Shown piece by piece: positions 1 to 9,159 of a stretch of DNA of 64,000 bases. Numbering within the stretch: position 1 is the stretch's first letter; every line of letters begins with the position of its first letter. The stretch lies in contig NZ_CM001441.1 of the NCBI RefSeq assembly GCF_000244895.1, positions 3,996,198 through 4,060,197 of the forward strand, written 5' to 3'. Origin of the DNA: Desulfosporosinus youngiae DSM 17734 (GTDB taxonomy: Bacteria > Bacillota > Desulfitobacteriia > Desulfitobacteriales > Desulfitobacteriaceae). The translations under genes were made by a program, and so were the position numbers. A model generated the notes under the pieces. That model had not been told where the DNA came from. It searched no databases and saw nothing but the letters and a program-made list of their open reading frames with translations.

Positions 1-430
1 TGGGGTCGTTTAGGTCGGGCATCTTCGCCACATCCGTGCAAGATTAGTTAATTCGTGCGAAGACAGTGTCTGCGAGAAGGGTAATCCGTGCGAAGACAGT
101 GTCTTCGTGTACCGCAGCATTCCGAGGCTCGCCCACTCGCCGGTGCGGGACTACCTTCAGCGGATAAGTCTTCTTTGGGGATAGCCGCTTCGGCGAAAAT
201 GTCCACCGGACATTTTCGTGCCAAACCTCCGGGTAGTACCTTGTAAGATGTGAACCCGTGGCGACCTTTCCCCGCACCGTCTTGTGGGCTTTTACCGCCT
301 CTCCATGCAATGGGTTCGCTTCTGTGGCGAAGCTGCCCTGCTTGCGGGTCTGGGGATTCTTCTGCATGTCTTTAGGGTATTTTTTCGGGGTAGCCCTCCA
401 TGCCGCTGGCGCGGCACCATCAGAGGATGA
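1..430 (-). repeat. Dispersed modular repeat, copy A (long form)
   Basis: This non-coding block matches, in reverse complement, the block at 23235-23612 almost base for base. It shares shorter cores with 3010-3254 and 42331-42617. Visible modules are a hairpin with arms GAAAATGTCC/GGACATTTTC near 197-219, two spaced copies of a CGAAGACA-type dyad (around 57-75 and 91-108), and a terminus with a GC-rich stem near 401-430. It runs off the left edge, so its full length is unknown. ORFs read across it on both strands have no convincing start sites and recur only because the DNA repeats. Bases 431-532 hold no gene. They include a TGTCATCCTGAGC-type short repeat before the hypD stop. Confidence 0.85.
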
Positions 431-532
431 AAAAATAGTATTGGGCAAGATAACTTCACTGCGTTCAGTATGACATAGAGCAGTGTCATCCTGAGCATGG
501 CGAAGGATCTGTTTTCAGGGCAGCAGACTGCA

Positions 533-2890
533 CTAAACTATGGTATGCTCAGTCCTGGCAATGATCTCCTCCTGCAAAGCCTCACTTAGGTCGCAGAAAT
601 AGTCGCTATACCCTGCCACCCGCACGATCAGGTCTCGATACTTTTCCGGTTCAGCCTGAGCAGCCCGCAAGGTTTTAGCACTAACCACGTTAAATTGAAT
701 ATGGTGCCCTCCCAATTTAAAATAGGAGCGGACCAATTGCGCTAATTTACCAAGCCCATCTTCTCCTTCGAGGACCTGAGGGGTGAATTTCAGATTTAAG
801 AGAGTCCCTCCAGTCCGGGCATGATCCAATTTGGCAGCGGATTTAATAACCGCCGTCGGGCCTCGAAGGTCCATACCCTGAACAGGAGAAATCCCTTCAG
901 AAAGCGGTTCCCAAGCCCTCCGTCCCTCTGCTGTCGCACCGATAACCGAACCAAAATAGACATGGCAGGTGGTAGGCAGCATATTGATTCTATAAACACC
1001 GCCCTTGGTATTGGGTCTGCCATTGACTTCATTATAATAGGCATTAAAAATATCTACCATAACTTCGTCAGCATAGTCATCATCATTTCCAAAGTGGGGG
1101 GTCTTGTTCATCAGAAGCTGCCGCAGGGATTCATGTGCCGAGAAATTATCGTCCAAGGCCCTAAGTAGTTGATCTAAGGTAAGATTCTTGTTGTCGTACA
1201 CATGATATTTTATGCCTGACAACATATCGGTCAGACTTCCCAGACCAACCCCCTGGACATAATTAGTGTTATAGCGGGCACCGCCGTCATTATAATCCTT
1301 GCCCTTAGCAATACAATCGTCAATCAGCAGAGAAAGAAACGGTGAAGGCATATACGTGGCATATAGCCGCTCAATAATATTGCTCCCTTTGACCTTGATA
1401 TCCATAAAGTAGTGGAGTTGCTGCTTAAAGGCTGTGAAAAGAGCATCGTATGACTCAAAACTCCGTGGATCTCCGGTTTCTAAGCCCAACTGCTGACCTG
1501 TCCTGGGATCAAACCCATTGTGCAAGACTAGTTCCAAGATCTTCGGCAGGTTAAAATACCCGGTCAAAATATAACTTTCCTTACCAAAGGCTCCCGTTTC
1601 CACACACCCGCTTGTCCCGCCCTGCCGGGCGTCCTCAATTGATTTACCTTGGCGCAGCAGTTCCTCGACGACGGTATCCGCATTGAAAACTGAGGGTTGC
1701 CCCCAGCCTTTACGGATAATCCTGGCCGCACGCTTTAAAAAACGATCCGGGTTTTTCTTGCTTAATTGGATGTTGGAGCTGGGCTGCAAGAGCCGCATTT
1801 CATCAATCACATCTAAAACTAAGTAAGTGACCTCATTAACACCATCTGAACCATCCGCTTTCAGCCCGCCGCTATTTATGTTAGCAAAATCCGTATAGGT
1901 CCCGCTTTCCTCTGCAGTTACCCCTACTTTGGGCGGTGCAGGCTGATTATTGAATTTTATCCAAAAACACTGCAGGAGCTCTTTAGCCTCTTCCTCAGTC
2001 AGGGTTCCCTCTGCCAGGCCCTTCTTATAGAAGGGATTCAGATGCTGATCCAGTCGTCCCGGATTAAAGGCGTCCCAAGTATTCAATTCCGTTATAACCC
2101 CTAAATGCACAAACCAGTACCCTTGCAGTGCTTCCCGGAAATTCCGCGGAGCATGGGCCGGAACATGTGAACAAACCTCGGCAATCCTCTCCAATTCAGC
2201 TTTACGCAGGGCATCCGTCTCCAACAGAGCCAATTCTCCGGCCTTTTCAGCGTGCCGTTCAGCAAAACGGATGATGGCTTCTGCACAGATCCGCATAGCT
2301 TTCAGTTCTTCCTGCTTGTAGTAGGCTTCCACATCATTCAAGTAATCCAGTTTTGCCAAATGCTGATCAATGTCGGCAATGAAATCCAGAAAACCCCGAC
2401 GATAGATTTTATCATCAAGTACGGTATGCCCAGGAGCTCTCTGCTCCATGAACTCTGTAAAAATGCCGGCATCATAGGCCCGTTTCCATTCCTCAGACAT
2501 CTCCGCAAACATCAGATCCCGCATAGAGTTGCCCTGCCAGCAAGGAATGATCCGCTCTTCGTAAGCCTGGCGAACTTCCGGGCTGACTTTAAAGGAGACT
2601 TTTTGACGTGAATCCAGAATGTCCAAATCCTCTAAACTATGACAGCAAAGCTCAGGGTAGGTATAAGTAGCTTTAGGCCCAGGTCCTCGTTCTCCGACAA
2701 TTAACTCGCCTTCATTAATACAAATATCCTTGTGTTCCAGTATATATTTAAAAGCTAGGGCCCGCTGAAGCGGAACGGATGTCTTCCCGGCCGAACGATA
2801 AAATTCCGTGATCAACTCTGCTCTTTCAGCAGAGATATATGCCTCAGCTTCTAGGCTTTGTTGCCTGAGCATAGCCACTCTTTCATTCAT
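533..2890 (-). CDS. hypD: trans-4-hydroxy-L-proline dehydratase (glycyl radical enzyme)
   Basis: This is a 785-residue glycyl radical enzyme of the PFL/diol-dehydratase superfamily. By family it removes water from trans-4-hydroxy-L-proline to give (S)-1-pyrroline-5-carboxylate in the cytoplasm. The thiyl-radical Cys lies in GGTSGCVETG (about Cys429), followed by the general-base Glu. The radical Gly lies in RVAGYSDYF near the C terminus (about Gly760). The N-terminal QRAPGHTV and central NNQPAPPKVG segments are those I recall for the Clostridioides HypD clade rather than PFL, choline lyase or glycerol dehydratase. The ATG is preceded by GATGAGGAGAG. A perfect TTGACA -35 (2951-2956, minus sense) lies upstream, although its -10 is poor, so the gene may have its own promoter. 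Its activase is next upstream, separated by repeat copy B. Substrate is assigned from motif similarity only. Confidence 0.9.
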   Translation of the reverse strand: MNERVAMLRQQSLEAEAYISAERAELITEFYRSAGKTSVPLQRALAFKYILEHKDICINEGELIVGERGPGPKATYTYPELCCHSLEDLDILDSRQKVSFKVSPEVRQAYEERIIPCWQGNSMRDLMFAEMSEEWKRAYDAGIFTEFMEQRAPGHTVLDDKIYRRGFLDFIADIDQHLAKLDYLNDVEAYYKQEELKAMRICAEAIIRFAERHAEKAGELALLETDALRKAELERIAEVCSHVPAHAPRNFREALQGYWFVHLGVITELNTWDAFNPGRLDQHLNPFYKKGLAEGTLTEEEAKELLQCFWIKFNNQPAPPKVGVTAEESGTYTDFANINSGGLKADGSDGVNEVTYLVLDVIDEMRLLQPSSNIQLSKKNPDRFLKRAARIIRKGWGQPSVFNADTVVEELLRQGKSIEDARQGGTSGCVETGAFGKESYILTGYFNLPKILELVLHNGFDPRTGQQLGLETGDPRSFESYDALFTAFKQQLHYFMDIKVKGSNIIERLYATYMPSPFLSLLIDDCIAKGKDYNDGGARYNTNYVQGVGLGSLTDMLSGIKYHVYDNKNLTLDQLLRALDDNFSAHESLRQLLMNKTPHFGNDDDYADEVMVDIFNAYYNEVNGRPNTKGGVYRINMLPTTCHVYFGSVIGATAEGRRAWEPLSEGISPVQGMDLRGPTAVIKSAAKLDHARTGGTLLNLKFTPQVLEGEDGLGKLAQLVRSYFKLGGHHIQFNVVSAKTLRAAQAEPEKYRDLIVRVAGYSDYFCDLSEALQEEIIARTEHTIV

Positions 2891-3009
2891 TTTAAGCTCT
2901 CCTCATCTTGTAAGCGTTCTAACTACCTTATTCCTATGTTTTCTTATACTTGTCAAGATAGGTACCTCTCCTTGTAACATTAAAGAGCTATCCTAAAAAC
3001 TTAAAGACC

Positions 3010-3254
3010 TCAAAGCCAGGCAGCTTCTCCCACAGGAGTGAACTCATCGCATGGAGAGGCGGTAAAAGCCCACAAACCGGTGCGGGGAAACGAAGCCACG
3101 GGTTCACATCAGGTATTACCCGGAGGTTTGGCGGAGTCCCGCGCCGGTGAGTGGGCGAGCCTCGGAGTGCTGAGTGAACGGATGTGGGAGAAACTGCCCG
3201 ACCCAAGGAACCTATTTTTAGCCTCTGATGGTGCTACGTAACAGCATGAGAGTC
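3010..3254 (+). repeat. Dispersed modular repeat, copy B (short form)
   Basis: This copy has the short layout: the gcatggagaggcggtaaaag core, then the gagtgggcgagcctcgga core, then a terminus reading catgagagtct. It lacks the hairpin and tandem-dyad modules of copies A and C. It fills the gap between hypE and hypD. Its terminus touches the end of hypE: the TAG stop (3254-3256) falls in the AGTCTA that also ends the terminus of copy F. It contains no believable gene. Confidence 0.85.
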
Positions 3255-4159
3255 TATCCCCCGATTTTTACCTTAAAGCCAAATTGCTCCAACTCTCCGG
3301 CAATTTCCTTCATTCGTTCATCGTCCGGAGGCTGTATATCCGGCAAGCAGTACTCAAGACCAAGCCGCCGGTACTTATCTGCCCCTGCCCGGTGGTAAGG
3401 CAAGCAATGAAGTTCAGTCACCCCTTTTAACTCCGCCGTAAATTCTCCTAATCGCTGAAGATTCTCCTCATCGTCATTGATCCCGGGAATAATCGCTAGG
3501 CGGACAATGACATGGGGATGGTTCTCGGCCAACCAACGCAGGTTGGTTAGAATAAGTTCATTAGGAACCCCAGTTACATCCTGGTGCTTCTTACTATCCA
3601 TAAGTTTCAAATCATAGAGAAAAAGATCCACGAATTCGCTGATTGTTTTCAAAGTGTCCAATTTGACAAAACCACAAGTTTCGACCGCTGTGTGGATTTC
3701 CTTTTTCCGGCACTGTTTGAGCACTTCTAAGAGAAAGTCTGGCTGCATCAAGGCTTCCCCGCCGGAAAATGTGGCTCCTCCGCCTGATTCATCATAGAAA
3801 ATCAAATCTTTCTCAATTTCTGCCATGACTTCATCCACGGACATTGACTTAGCAACAAGTTCCCTTACACCGGAGCAGCAAGTCTTGCAGCATTCCCCGC
3901 AGGCTTGGCATTGATCCCTTTGGTAAACCAGTTTCTCTTCAGAAAAAATCACTGCTCCGCTCGGGCAAACCTCAAGACACCGCCCGCAGCCGATACACTT
4001 ATCCGGTCGATACATTAATTCCTGAGCAAATTCCTGACCTTCAGGGTTGTGACACCACTGGCACTTGAGAGGACAGCCCTTGAAAAAGACGGTCGTACGA
4101 ATACCAGGTCCATCGTGAATAGAATACTTCATAATGTTAAAGATCCTGCCAGTCAGCAA
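3254..4159 (-). CDS. hypE: Glycyl-radical enzyme activase for HypD
   Basis: This 301-residue radical-SAM activating enzyme generates the glycyl radical on its partner using S-adenosylmethionine and a reduced [4Fe-4S] cluster. The SAM cluster motif CX3CX2C is visible as CPLKCQWC near residue 30, in the usual SIHDGPGIRTTVF context. It is followed by an inserted ferredoxin-like domain with two Cys-rich motifs (CIGCGRCLEVCP and CQACGECCKTCC, about residues 56-95). This layout is typical of activases for non-PFL glycyl radical enzymes. The chosen start is TTG at 4159, because AGGGTGGTGAG lies just upstream and the family usually begins with a short GRIFNI-type segment. The position beside hypD makes the pairing nearly certain. 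A dispersed repeat abuts its stop codon. Confidence 0.9.
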   Translation of the reverse strand: MLTGRIFNIMKYSIHDGPGIRTTVFFKGCPLKCQWCHNPEGQEFAQELMYRPDKCIGCGRCLEVCPSGAVIFSEEKLVYQRDQCQACGECCKTCCSGVRELVAKSMSVDEVMAEIEKDLIFYDESGGGATFSGGEALMQPDFLLEVLKQCRKKEIHTAVETCGFVKLDTLKTISEFVDLFLYDLKLMDSKKHQDVTGVPNELILTNLRWLAENHPHVIVRLAIIPGINDDEENLQRLGEFTAELKGVTELHCLPYHRAGADKYRRLGLEYCLPDIQPPDDERMKEIAGELEQFGFKVKIGG

Positions 4160-4197
4160 ATTCTCACCACCCTAATTATCCGAACTGATTGTTTAAT

Positions 4198-4263
4198 AAA
4201 GGGAAGGAACGTTCCCCCTTTATATCACCTAATCAATATACTTCCATGTTATCCGTTATACAA
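4198..4263 (-). promoter_or_regulatory. Candidate sigma-A promoter and operator for hypE
   Basis: On the minus strand TTGTAT (4258-4263) and TATATT (4235-4240) are separated by 17 bases. Just downstream, at 4198-4221, is an inverted repeat centred on GGAACGTTCC with AAAGGG/CCCTTT flanks. Its placement over the expected transcript start suggests an operator or leader hairpin. The -35 is weak. No GG-N10-GC sigma-54 element was found here, so hypE-hypD may be controlled separately from the dehydrogenase operon. Confidence 0.4.
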
Positions 4264-4375
4264 ATTGGATATCATCATTTAATTCACCACGGACCTCTTT
4301 AGTTCCTTCAATTTTATGGTCAACTATAGAGTATACAGAGTTCTTCTAAAATGTCTTTATAGCAGCATCATCAAG

Positions 4376-4407
4376 AAGGGTCTGTAACAGTTTTGTTACA
4401 GACCCTT
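4376..4407 (-). terminator. Hairpin after the P5C dehydrogenase gene
   Basis: AAGGGTCTGTAACA and TGTTACAGACCCTT form a perfect 14-bp stem with a 4-base loop, 17 bases after the dehydrogenase stop. The U-run on the minus strand is poor, so it may act as an inefficient terminator or as 3'-end protection. Confidence 0.6.
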
Positions 4408-4424
4408 TATCGCCATCAATTCAC

Positions 4425-6065
4425 TTATTTCTCTGCCATGTAAGGATAAGCGACTTCTGTACGAGGAACAAAGGTTTCTTTAATTGTACGCTGACTCATC
4501 CAGCGATATAAGTTGATTGCACTGCCGGCTTTATCATTGGTTCCTGATCCGCGGCTGCCGCCGAATGGTTGTTGACCGACAACCGCACCGGTAGGCTTGT
4601 CGTTGATATAAAAATTACCGGCTGCATGGTCCAAAGCCTTTGATAACTTGATAATGGCCGCTCTGTCTTGGGCAAATACAGAACCTGTCAATCCATAAGC
4701 AGTTGCTGTATCACACTCTCTTAATGCTTCATCCAATTTGTCATTTTCATAGACATAGATGGTTATAACCGGCCCGAAAATCTCTTCCACCATTGTCTTG
4801 AAGGTAGGTGTCTTGGCTAAGATTACCGTAGGTTCTACAAAGTATCCGACACTGTCATCACATCTTCCGCCGATGATGATCTCCGCATCACCGGATTCCC
4901 GGGTATAATCCAGATAACTTTGAATGTTTTGGTAAGATTTGTGATCAATAACAGCGTTCACGAGGTTAGAGAAATCACAAACATTACCCATTTTGATCTT
5001 GCCGATCTCTTCTTCAAGGCGTTTTTTCAGATCCCCCCAAAGACTTTTCGGAATGTAAGCGCGGGAAGCCGCCGAGCACTTTTGCCCTTGGTATTCGAAA
5101 GCACCCAAAATGATCGAACAAGTAAGTGCTTCAACATCTGCCGATTCATGAGCAAAGATAAAATCTTTGCCGCCCGTTTCACCAACGAGACGTGGATAGG
5201 TAACATACTTATCAATATTTTCGCCGACTTGCTTCCAGATGCTGTTAAATACGCTGGTCGAGCCTGTGAAGTGGAAGCCTGCCAATTTAGGATGATTTAT
5301 AACAATTTTGCCGAAATCAACACCCCGGCAAGGCACAAAGTTAATAACACCGGCAGGTAAACCGGCCTCGATAAGAATTTGCATGACATAGTAATTGGAA
5401 AGTACTGCTGTTGATGATGGTTTCCATAAAACCGTGTTGCCGGCCATAGCGGGAGCTGTGGCAAGATTACCGCCAATCGCAGTGAAATTGAACGGGGTGA
5501 TCGCTGCAACAAAACCATCCAGGGCACGATATTCTACCCGGTTCCAAACACCATTTGAGTTGTTGGGTTGTTGTTTATAGATCTCCTGCACATAGTAAGA
5601 ATTAAACCGGAGGAAATCCGCTAGTTCACAGATAACATCGATTTCTGCCTGAAAGGCATTCTTGCTTTGTCCGAGCATACAAGACGCGGACATTTTTGCC
5701 CGGTATTTTCCGGTCAATAAATCGGCTGCTTTTAAAAAGATAGTCGCCCTATGCTCCCAAGGCATGTTTTCCCATTCAGCTTTTGCTGCTTCAGCCGCTT
5801 CGATAGCCATAAGCAGCTCTTGCTCGCCGGCCACATAGTATTCGCCAAGTACCGTTTGATGGTCATGGGGGCAGATCATTTTTTCTTTATTTCCGGTACG
5901 GATTTCTTTACCGCCAATAATAATAGGAACTTCAACCGGGTTAACTAATTGTCTCTCAAGTTCTGCTTTTAAGGCAATCCTTTCCGGAGATCCCGGCAGA
6001 TAACCTTTGATCGGTTCGTTTTCCGGAAGCTTAAGTTGAAAATAGGCATTGTTCATGTTTAACAT
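4425..6065 (-). CDS. 1-pyrroline-5-carboxylate (glutamate semialdehyde) dehydrogenase
   Basis: This 546-residue aldehyde dehydrogenase of the P5C dehydrogenase subfamily oxidises glutamate-5-semialdehyde, the open form of P5C, to L-glutamate with NAD(P)+. The catalytic Cys sits in YQGQKCSAASRAY and the assisting Glu in LVGETGGKDF. An ITPFNFTAIGGN segment belongs to the nucleotide-binding fold. Length and the C-terminal PFGGSRGSGTNDKAG segment fit the free-standing enzyme rather than bifunctional PutA. It follows the FAD dehydrogenase gene by 84 bases and is probably read from the same sigma-54 promoter. It connects the HypD product, and the presumed product of the dehydrogenase complex, to glutamate. 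The symbol pruA or rocA would be a convention only. Confidence 0.9.
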   Translation of the reverse strand: MLNMNNAYFQLKLPENEPIKGYLPGSPERIALKAELERQLVNPVEVPIIIGGKEIRTGNKEKMICPHDHQTVLGEYYVAGEQELLMAIEAAEAAKAEWENMPWEHRATIFLKAADLLTGKYRAKMSASCMLGQSKNAFQAEIDVICELADFLRFNSYYVQEIYKQQPNNSNGVWNRVEYRALDGFVAAITPFNFTAIGGNLATAPAMAGNTVLWKPSSTAVLSNYYVMQILIEAGLPAGVINFVPCRGVDFGKIVINHPKLAGFHFTGSTSVFNSIWKQVGENIDKYVTYPRLVGETGGKDFIFAHESADVEALTCSIILGAFEYQGQKCSAASRAYIPKSLWGDLKKRLEEEIGKIKMGNVCDFSNLVNAVIDHKSYQNIQSYLDYTRESGDAEIIIGGRCDDSVGYFVEPTVILAKTPTFKTMVEEIFGPVITIYVYENDKLDEALRECDTATAYGLTGSVFAQDRAAIIKLSKALDHAAGNFYINDKPTGAVVGQQPFGGSRGSGTNDKAGSAINLYRWMSQRTIKETFVPRTEVAYPYMAEK

Positions 6066-6149
6066 TCCTCCTAATTATTATTGGTTTTTCAAGTTACTAT
6101 TACATTGACTATCTTAATCCGTTCGTCTGACTCAAGCTGAACTTTGATA

Positions 6150-7298
6150 TTATACCACTGCAGATTCCAGGTCCAATTCTCCCCCTAGGAAACGGGCCAG
6201 ACCAAATCGTTCAATGGGCATAAAACACTCCTGACCGAGAATCTTTTGAGTTAAAAGGACGGCCGTCTGGGGACCAACCATGAACCCATGGCCGCTGAAG
6301 CCGGCAGCCACCCACATTCCTTTAGCGCCCGGAACTTCATCCAAAATCGGATTGGCATCCGGACTCATATCATAAAGACCCGACCACTGGCGGACAACAC
6401 GGAGGTTCTTCAGAAGAGGTAAGACTGTGGTCGCTTGACGAGCAACATCCTCTAAGAACTCCCAGCTGGAATTAATATTAAAGTCCTTAGGTTCATTGGG
6501 ATCACCCACACCCATAATAAAGCTGCCATGAGGAGTCTGCTGACAGTATAAACGATAATGGAGGGAAATGACCATCGGCCCCTGGCAGGGGTCTACTGGT
6601 TCAGTTACCAATGCCTGGTGTCTCTGGGGATAGAGGGGCAGTTCAAAGCCCGCCATCTTGCAAATCGTGCCTGCTGCATAACCGCAGGCATTAATCACAG
6701 TTGAAGTGGCAATATCTCCCCTAGTGGTCTGAACACCTGTAACAGTCCCTTTTTCCAGGGTGATTCCGGTTACGGAGGTATAAGTCTCGAATTTTACCCC
6801 CAAGCGAAGGGCGGCTTTGTAATAGGCATCGACCACATGAAAGGGATTGGCATGCCCGTCCGATTGACAGAACGTGGCCCCGATCAATCCATTGAGATTC
6901 AAATGAGGCACAATTTCCCGGGCTTCTTGAGGGGTAATCATTTTCGTAGGAATTCCAAGGCTATGCTGCACAGCAACATTCTTTTTATACTGATCCCATT
7001 CCTTTTCAGTATAAGAAACCATCAAATAGCCGCCTTGCTTGAATTCGATGTCCCGATCATAGTCAAGTTCTTCATTCATACCCTCAAAGCGTTTAACGCT
7101 GTCCCGGGCCAGAATAGCGTTGGTCTCGGTTCCCCACTGTTGGCGGACACCGGCACCGCAGCGGCCTGTTGCTCCGGAAGAAAGGTACTGTTTTTCTATA
7201 ACAACTATATCTTTTACCCCTCGGACAGCCATTTCATAAGCCACAGCGCAGCCTGTAATCCCGCCGCCGATAATCACTGCATTAGCTGTTTTTTGCAA
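6150..7298 (-). CDS. FAD-dependent amine/imino-acid dehydrogenase catalytic subunit (DAO family)
   Basis: About 382 residues of the DAO/glycine oxidase fold. The N-terminal dinucleotide site VIIGGGITGCAVAYE lies near residue 10, and the C-terminal GFSGHGFMVGP loop is the flavin-binding end typical of sarcosine, HcnC and proline dehydrogenase beta subunits. It probably oxidises the C-N bond of proline, hydroxyproline or a related secondary amine, passing electrons to the partner proteins encoded just upstream. I chose the TTG at 7298 because GGGGGGTGA lies 5 bases before it. It overlaps the preceding [2Fe-2S] gene by 17 bases, implying translational coupling. The gene for P5C dehydrogenase directly downstream argues for proline-like substrates, but sarcosine or an opine cannot be excluded from sequence. 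Confidence 0.8.
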   Translation of the reverse strand: MQKTANAVIIGGGITGCAVAYEMAVRGVKDIVVIEKQYLSSGATGRCGAGVRQQWGTETNAILARDSVKRFEGMNEELDYDRDIEFKQGGYLMVSYTEKEWDQYKKNVAVQHSLGIPTKMITPQEAREIVPHLNLNGLIGATFCQSDGHANPFHVVDAYYKAALRLGVKFETYTSVTGITLEKGTVTGVQTTRGDIATSTVINACGYAAGTICKMAGFELPLYPQRHQALVTEPVDPCQGPMVISLHYRLYCQQTPHGSFIMGVGDPNEPKDFNINSSWEFLEDVARQATTVLPLLKNLRVVRQWSGLYDMSPDANPILDEVPGAKGMWVAAGFSGHGFMVGPQTAVLLTQKILGQECFMPIERFGLARFLGGELDLESAVV

Positions 7299-7569
7299 TT
7301 GATTCACCCCCCGCAAGCGTTCCTAATTTGACCGGCTTCACAATCGGCCGAAAGGTAGGCAGCAAAACCTCTCCCACCGGAATTTTGTAATATTTGGCGA
7401 GTTCCTGGGCGATCAGCATCCGGCAGGTTCGTCCCTGGCAAGGGCCCATTCCCGCACGAATAACACGTTTGATTTCATCGATGGTACGATATCCTTGCTT
7501 AATCAGTGCTTGAATTTCGTCTAAGGTGATGTCCTCACACCGGCAGACGATGGTCTCCTTAGCTTGCAT
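7282..7569 (-). CDS. BFD-like [2Fe-2S] subunit of the dehydrogenase complex
   Basis: This is a 95-residue protein of the bacterioferritin-associated-ferredoxin/NifU-middle-domain fold. Four Cys are placed as CRC near residue 10 and CQGRTC near residue 45, within a GMGPCQGRTCR context. In related dehydrogenases (HcnB C-terminal region, opine and proline dehydrogenases) this domain carries one [2Fe-2S] cluster between flavins. Here it is a separate gene. The start at 7569 is supported by GGGAGGGG upstream. It overlaps both neighbours by a few bases, as expected for a tightly coupled complex. Confidence 0.8.
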   Translation of the reverse strand: MQAKETIVCRCEDITLDEIQALIKQGYRTIDEIKRVIRAGMGPCQGRTCRMLIAQELAKYYKIPVGEVLLPTFRPIVKPVKLGTLAGGESIAKNS

Positions 7570-8062
7570 GTCTAACCCCTCCCAAACGAATGCTGCGCAC
7601 GTCCATAGCAAGTTCTTTTGGCACAACCAACCAAACCGTATAGGTCTTATTTTTTTGACCGCCGGACTGAACTTTGCTCACTTCAAACATACCGAGCTCT
7701 TCTCCGGCCCTATTCAAACCAACGACCTTTTCGCCGGCTTGAGGGACCGGATAATATTCAAAAGGAATTCTGACAATGGCTTCCGTGTCACTGTAAGAAG
7801 CATCGATAATGAAAATGGCTAACCCCGGACAGCGGCTAAGGCAAACACCGCAGCCGTTGCATTTATCAAATTCCAGTTTCGGAAGATCATTAATATCTTT
7901 CATCGCCTGAATTGCCCCTTGTTTACAAGCTTCTGTGCAGGGATTGCAGGGAATCTTCTGAAAGCACTCAATAACGGCTACAGGACCTTTCTTCAGTCTT
8001 TCCTCGGAAGGAGCAACGGTTTTTATATCCTCAGCTGTCGGAATCCCAGTTTTGCTTAGCAT
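7559..8062 (-). CDS. 4Fe-4S ferredoxin subunit of the dehydrogenase complex
   Basis: 167 residues with two iron-sulfur motifs: CNPCTEACKQGAI around residue 40 and CNGCGVCLSRCPG around residue 68. The first motif is slightly irregular. A C-terminal beta-rich tail of about 80 residues has no motif I recognise. The size fits the roughly 19-kDa ferredoxin-type subunit of the Thermococcus-type four-subunit proline dehydrogenase, as I recall it. It lies between the NAD/FAD subunit, which it overlaps by 7 bases, and the BFD-like subunit. It is an electron carrier rather than an enzyme. Confidence 0.8.
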   Translation of the reverse strand: MLSKTGIPTAEDIKTVAPSEERLKKGPVAVIECFQKIPCNPCTEACKQGAIQAMKDINDLPKLEFDKCNGCGVCLSRCPGLAIFIIDASYSDTEAIVRIPFEYYPVPQAGEKVVGLNRAGEELGMFEVSKVQSGGQKNKTYTVWLVVPKELAMDVRSIRLGGVRHAS

Positions 8063-9159
8063 GCCGCTTCCTCCTTATCCATCAGTTTCTTAATTCCCTG
8101 CACCGTCTTTTGACCGGCAGGGCCGGAACGAAGTTCGCTTAACTCAGCCAAAGCTTCAGCTTGAAGTTTCGCTGCAGCCTCATTTCCATACCCTAAACTA
8201 TAGGCAGCGCTGATACCGGCCAACCGGCCTTCAACCATGGCTGAACTGGCTTCCTCAACTCCACTTACATCCCCGGCGACATAAAGGCCTGGGCGTGTGG
8301 TTTCCAACGATTCGCTTCTAAGAGGGACATGTCCGGAAAGCTCAGGCACGTATTTCATCTGGCACTCCGCCTGAAAGCAAAGTTCAGTTAAGGGACTCAG
8401 GCCAACGGCCAGACAAATTACATCCACTTTAAGATCTTGTTCAGTCCCTGGAATTGGCTGCCACTGCTCATCAAGCCGGCAGATAATGGCCCCTTCAACA
8501 CTTTCCTGCCCATAAGCTTCCCTAATAGTATGTGAGGTTAAAATAGGTACCCCCGCGCGGCGAATCTTCGAAGCATGCACAAGATAACCGCCAATGGCCG
8601 GGGCTGCTTCAATAATGGCCGCTACCTCTACTCCCGCCTGCATCAATTGATAGGAAACAATCAGGCCGATATTCCCCGCGCCGATCATCAGGACGCGTTG
8701 GCCAGGGACAATCCCATGGACATTCATCAATGTCTGTACAGCCCCAGCCCCATAAATACCAGGCATATCATTGTTAGGAAAGGCAATCATTTTCTCAGAA
8801 GCACCAGTGGCTACAATTGTTTTTTGAGGTTTTATTTTAAGATGCTTGCCTTGCCCTTCAGCAGTTACGACTCCGTCTTCATAAATCCCCAGAGCCGTGG
8901 TGTCAGTCCAAACTTCAACCTTGGGATTATTTTGGCATCGATCAATCAGCAGATTACCGATCTGGTAACCACGGTCCCCGGCATATTGCTTTTTAGAACC
9001 AAAGAATTTATGAGTTTGCTTGACTAATTGGCCGCCCGGTTTCCCGTCCCTTTCTAAGACAAGGACACTGGCACCCAAGTCAGCCGCTGCAGCGGCAGCA
9101 CTAAGACCAGCCGGCCCGCCGCCAATGATGAGAATTTCTATCTCTTTCACCTCAGGCAC
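8056..9159 (-). CDS. FAD/NAD(P)-binding subunit (HcnB/proline dehydrogenase alpha-like)
   Basis: 367 residues of the pyridine-nucleotide disulfide-oxidoreductase fold. The first dinucleotide motif is IIGGGPAGLSAAAAA at residue 10. A second GAGNIGLIVS lies around residue 155, and a GLYVAGDVSGVEEASSA FAD segment lies in the last third. There is no redox-active CxxC. This is the second flavoprotein of HcnABC, opine oxidase and archaeal proline dehydrogenase complexes, where it accepts electrons from the DAO subunit. The BFD-like domain often found at its C terminus is encoded separately here. The start overlaps the preceding gene by 13 bases. Confidence 0.8.
   Translation of the reverse strand: MPEVKEIEILIIGGGPAGLSAAAAAADLGASVLVLERDGKPGGQLVKQTHKFFGSKKQYAGDRGYQIGNLLIDRCQNNPKVEVWTDTTALGIYEDGVVTAEGQGKHLKIKPQKTIVATGASEKMIAFPNNDMPGIYGAGAVQTLMNVHGIVPGQRVLMIGAGNIGLIVSYQLMQAGVEVAAIIEAAPAIGGYLVHASKIRRAGVPILTSHTIREAYGQESVEGAIICRLDEQWQPIPGTEQDLKVDVICLAVGLSPLTELCFQAECQMKYVPELSGHVPLRSESLETTRPGLYVAGDVSGVEEASSAMVEGRLAGISAAYSLGYGNEAAAKLQAEALAELSELRSGPAGQKTVQGIKKLMDKEEAAC

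Noticed and set aside
53-110. Tandem CGAAGACA-type repeats suggestive of CRISPR
   Set aside because: Only two copies, each itself palindromic, and the same layout with the same spacer recurs in copy C. This is a module of the repeat.
44-498. Long ORFs at 44-448 (-), 258-473 (+) and 292-498 (-)
   Set aside because: They lie in the dispersed repeat. The same peptides recur wherever the repeat does, and no ribosome sites precede them.
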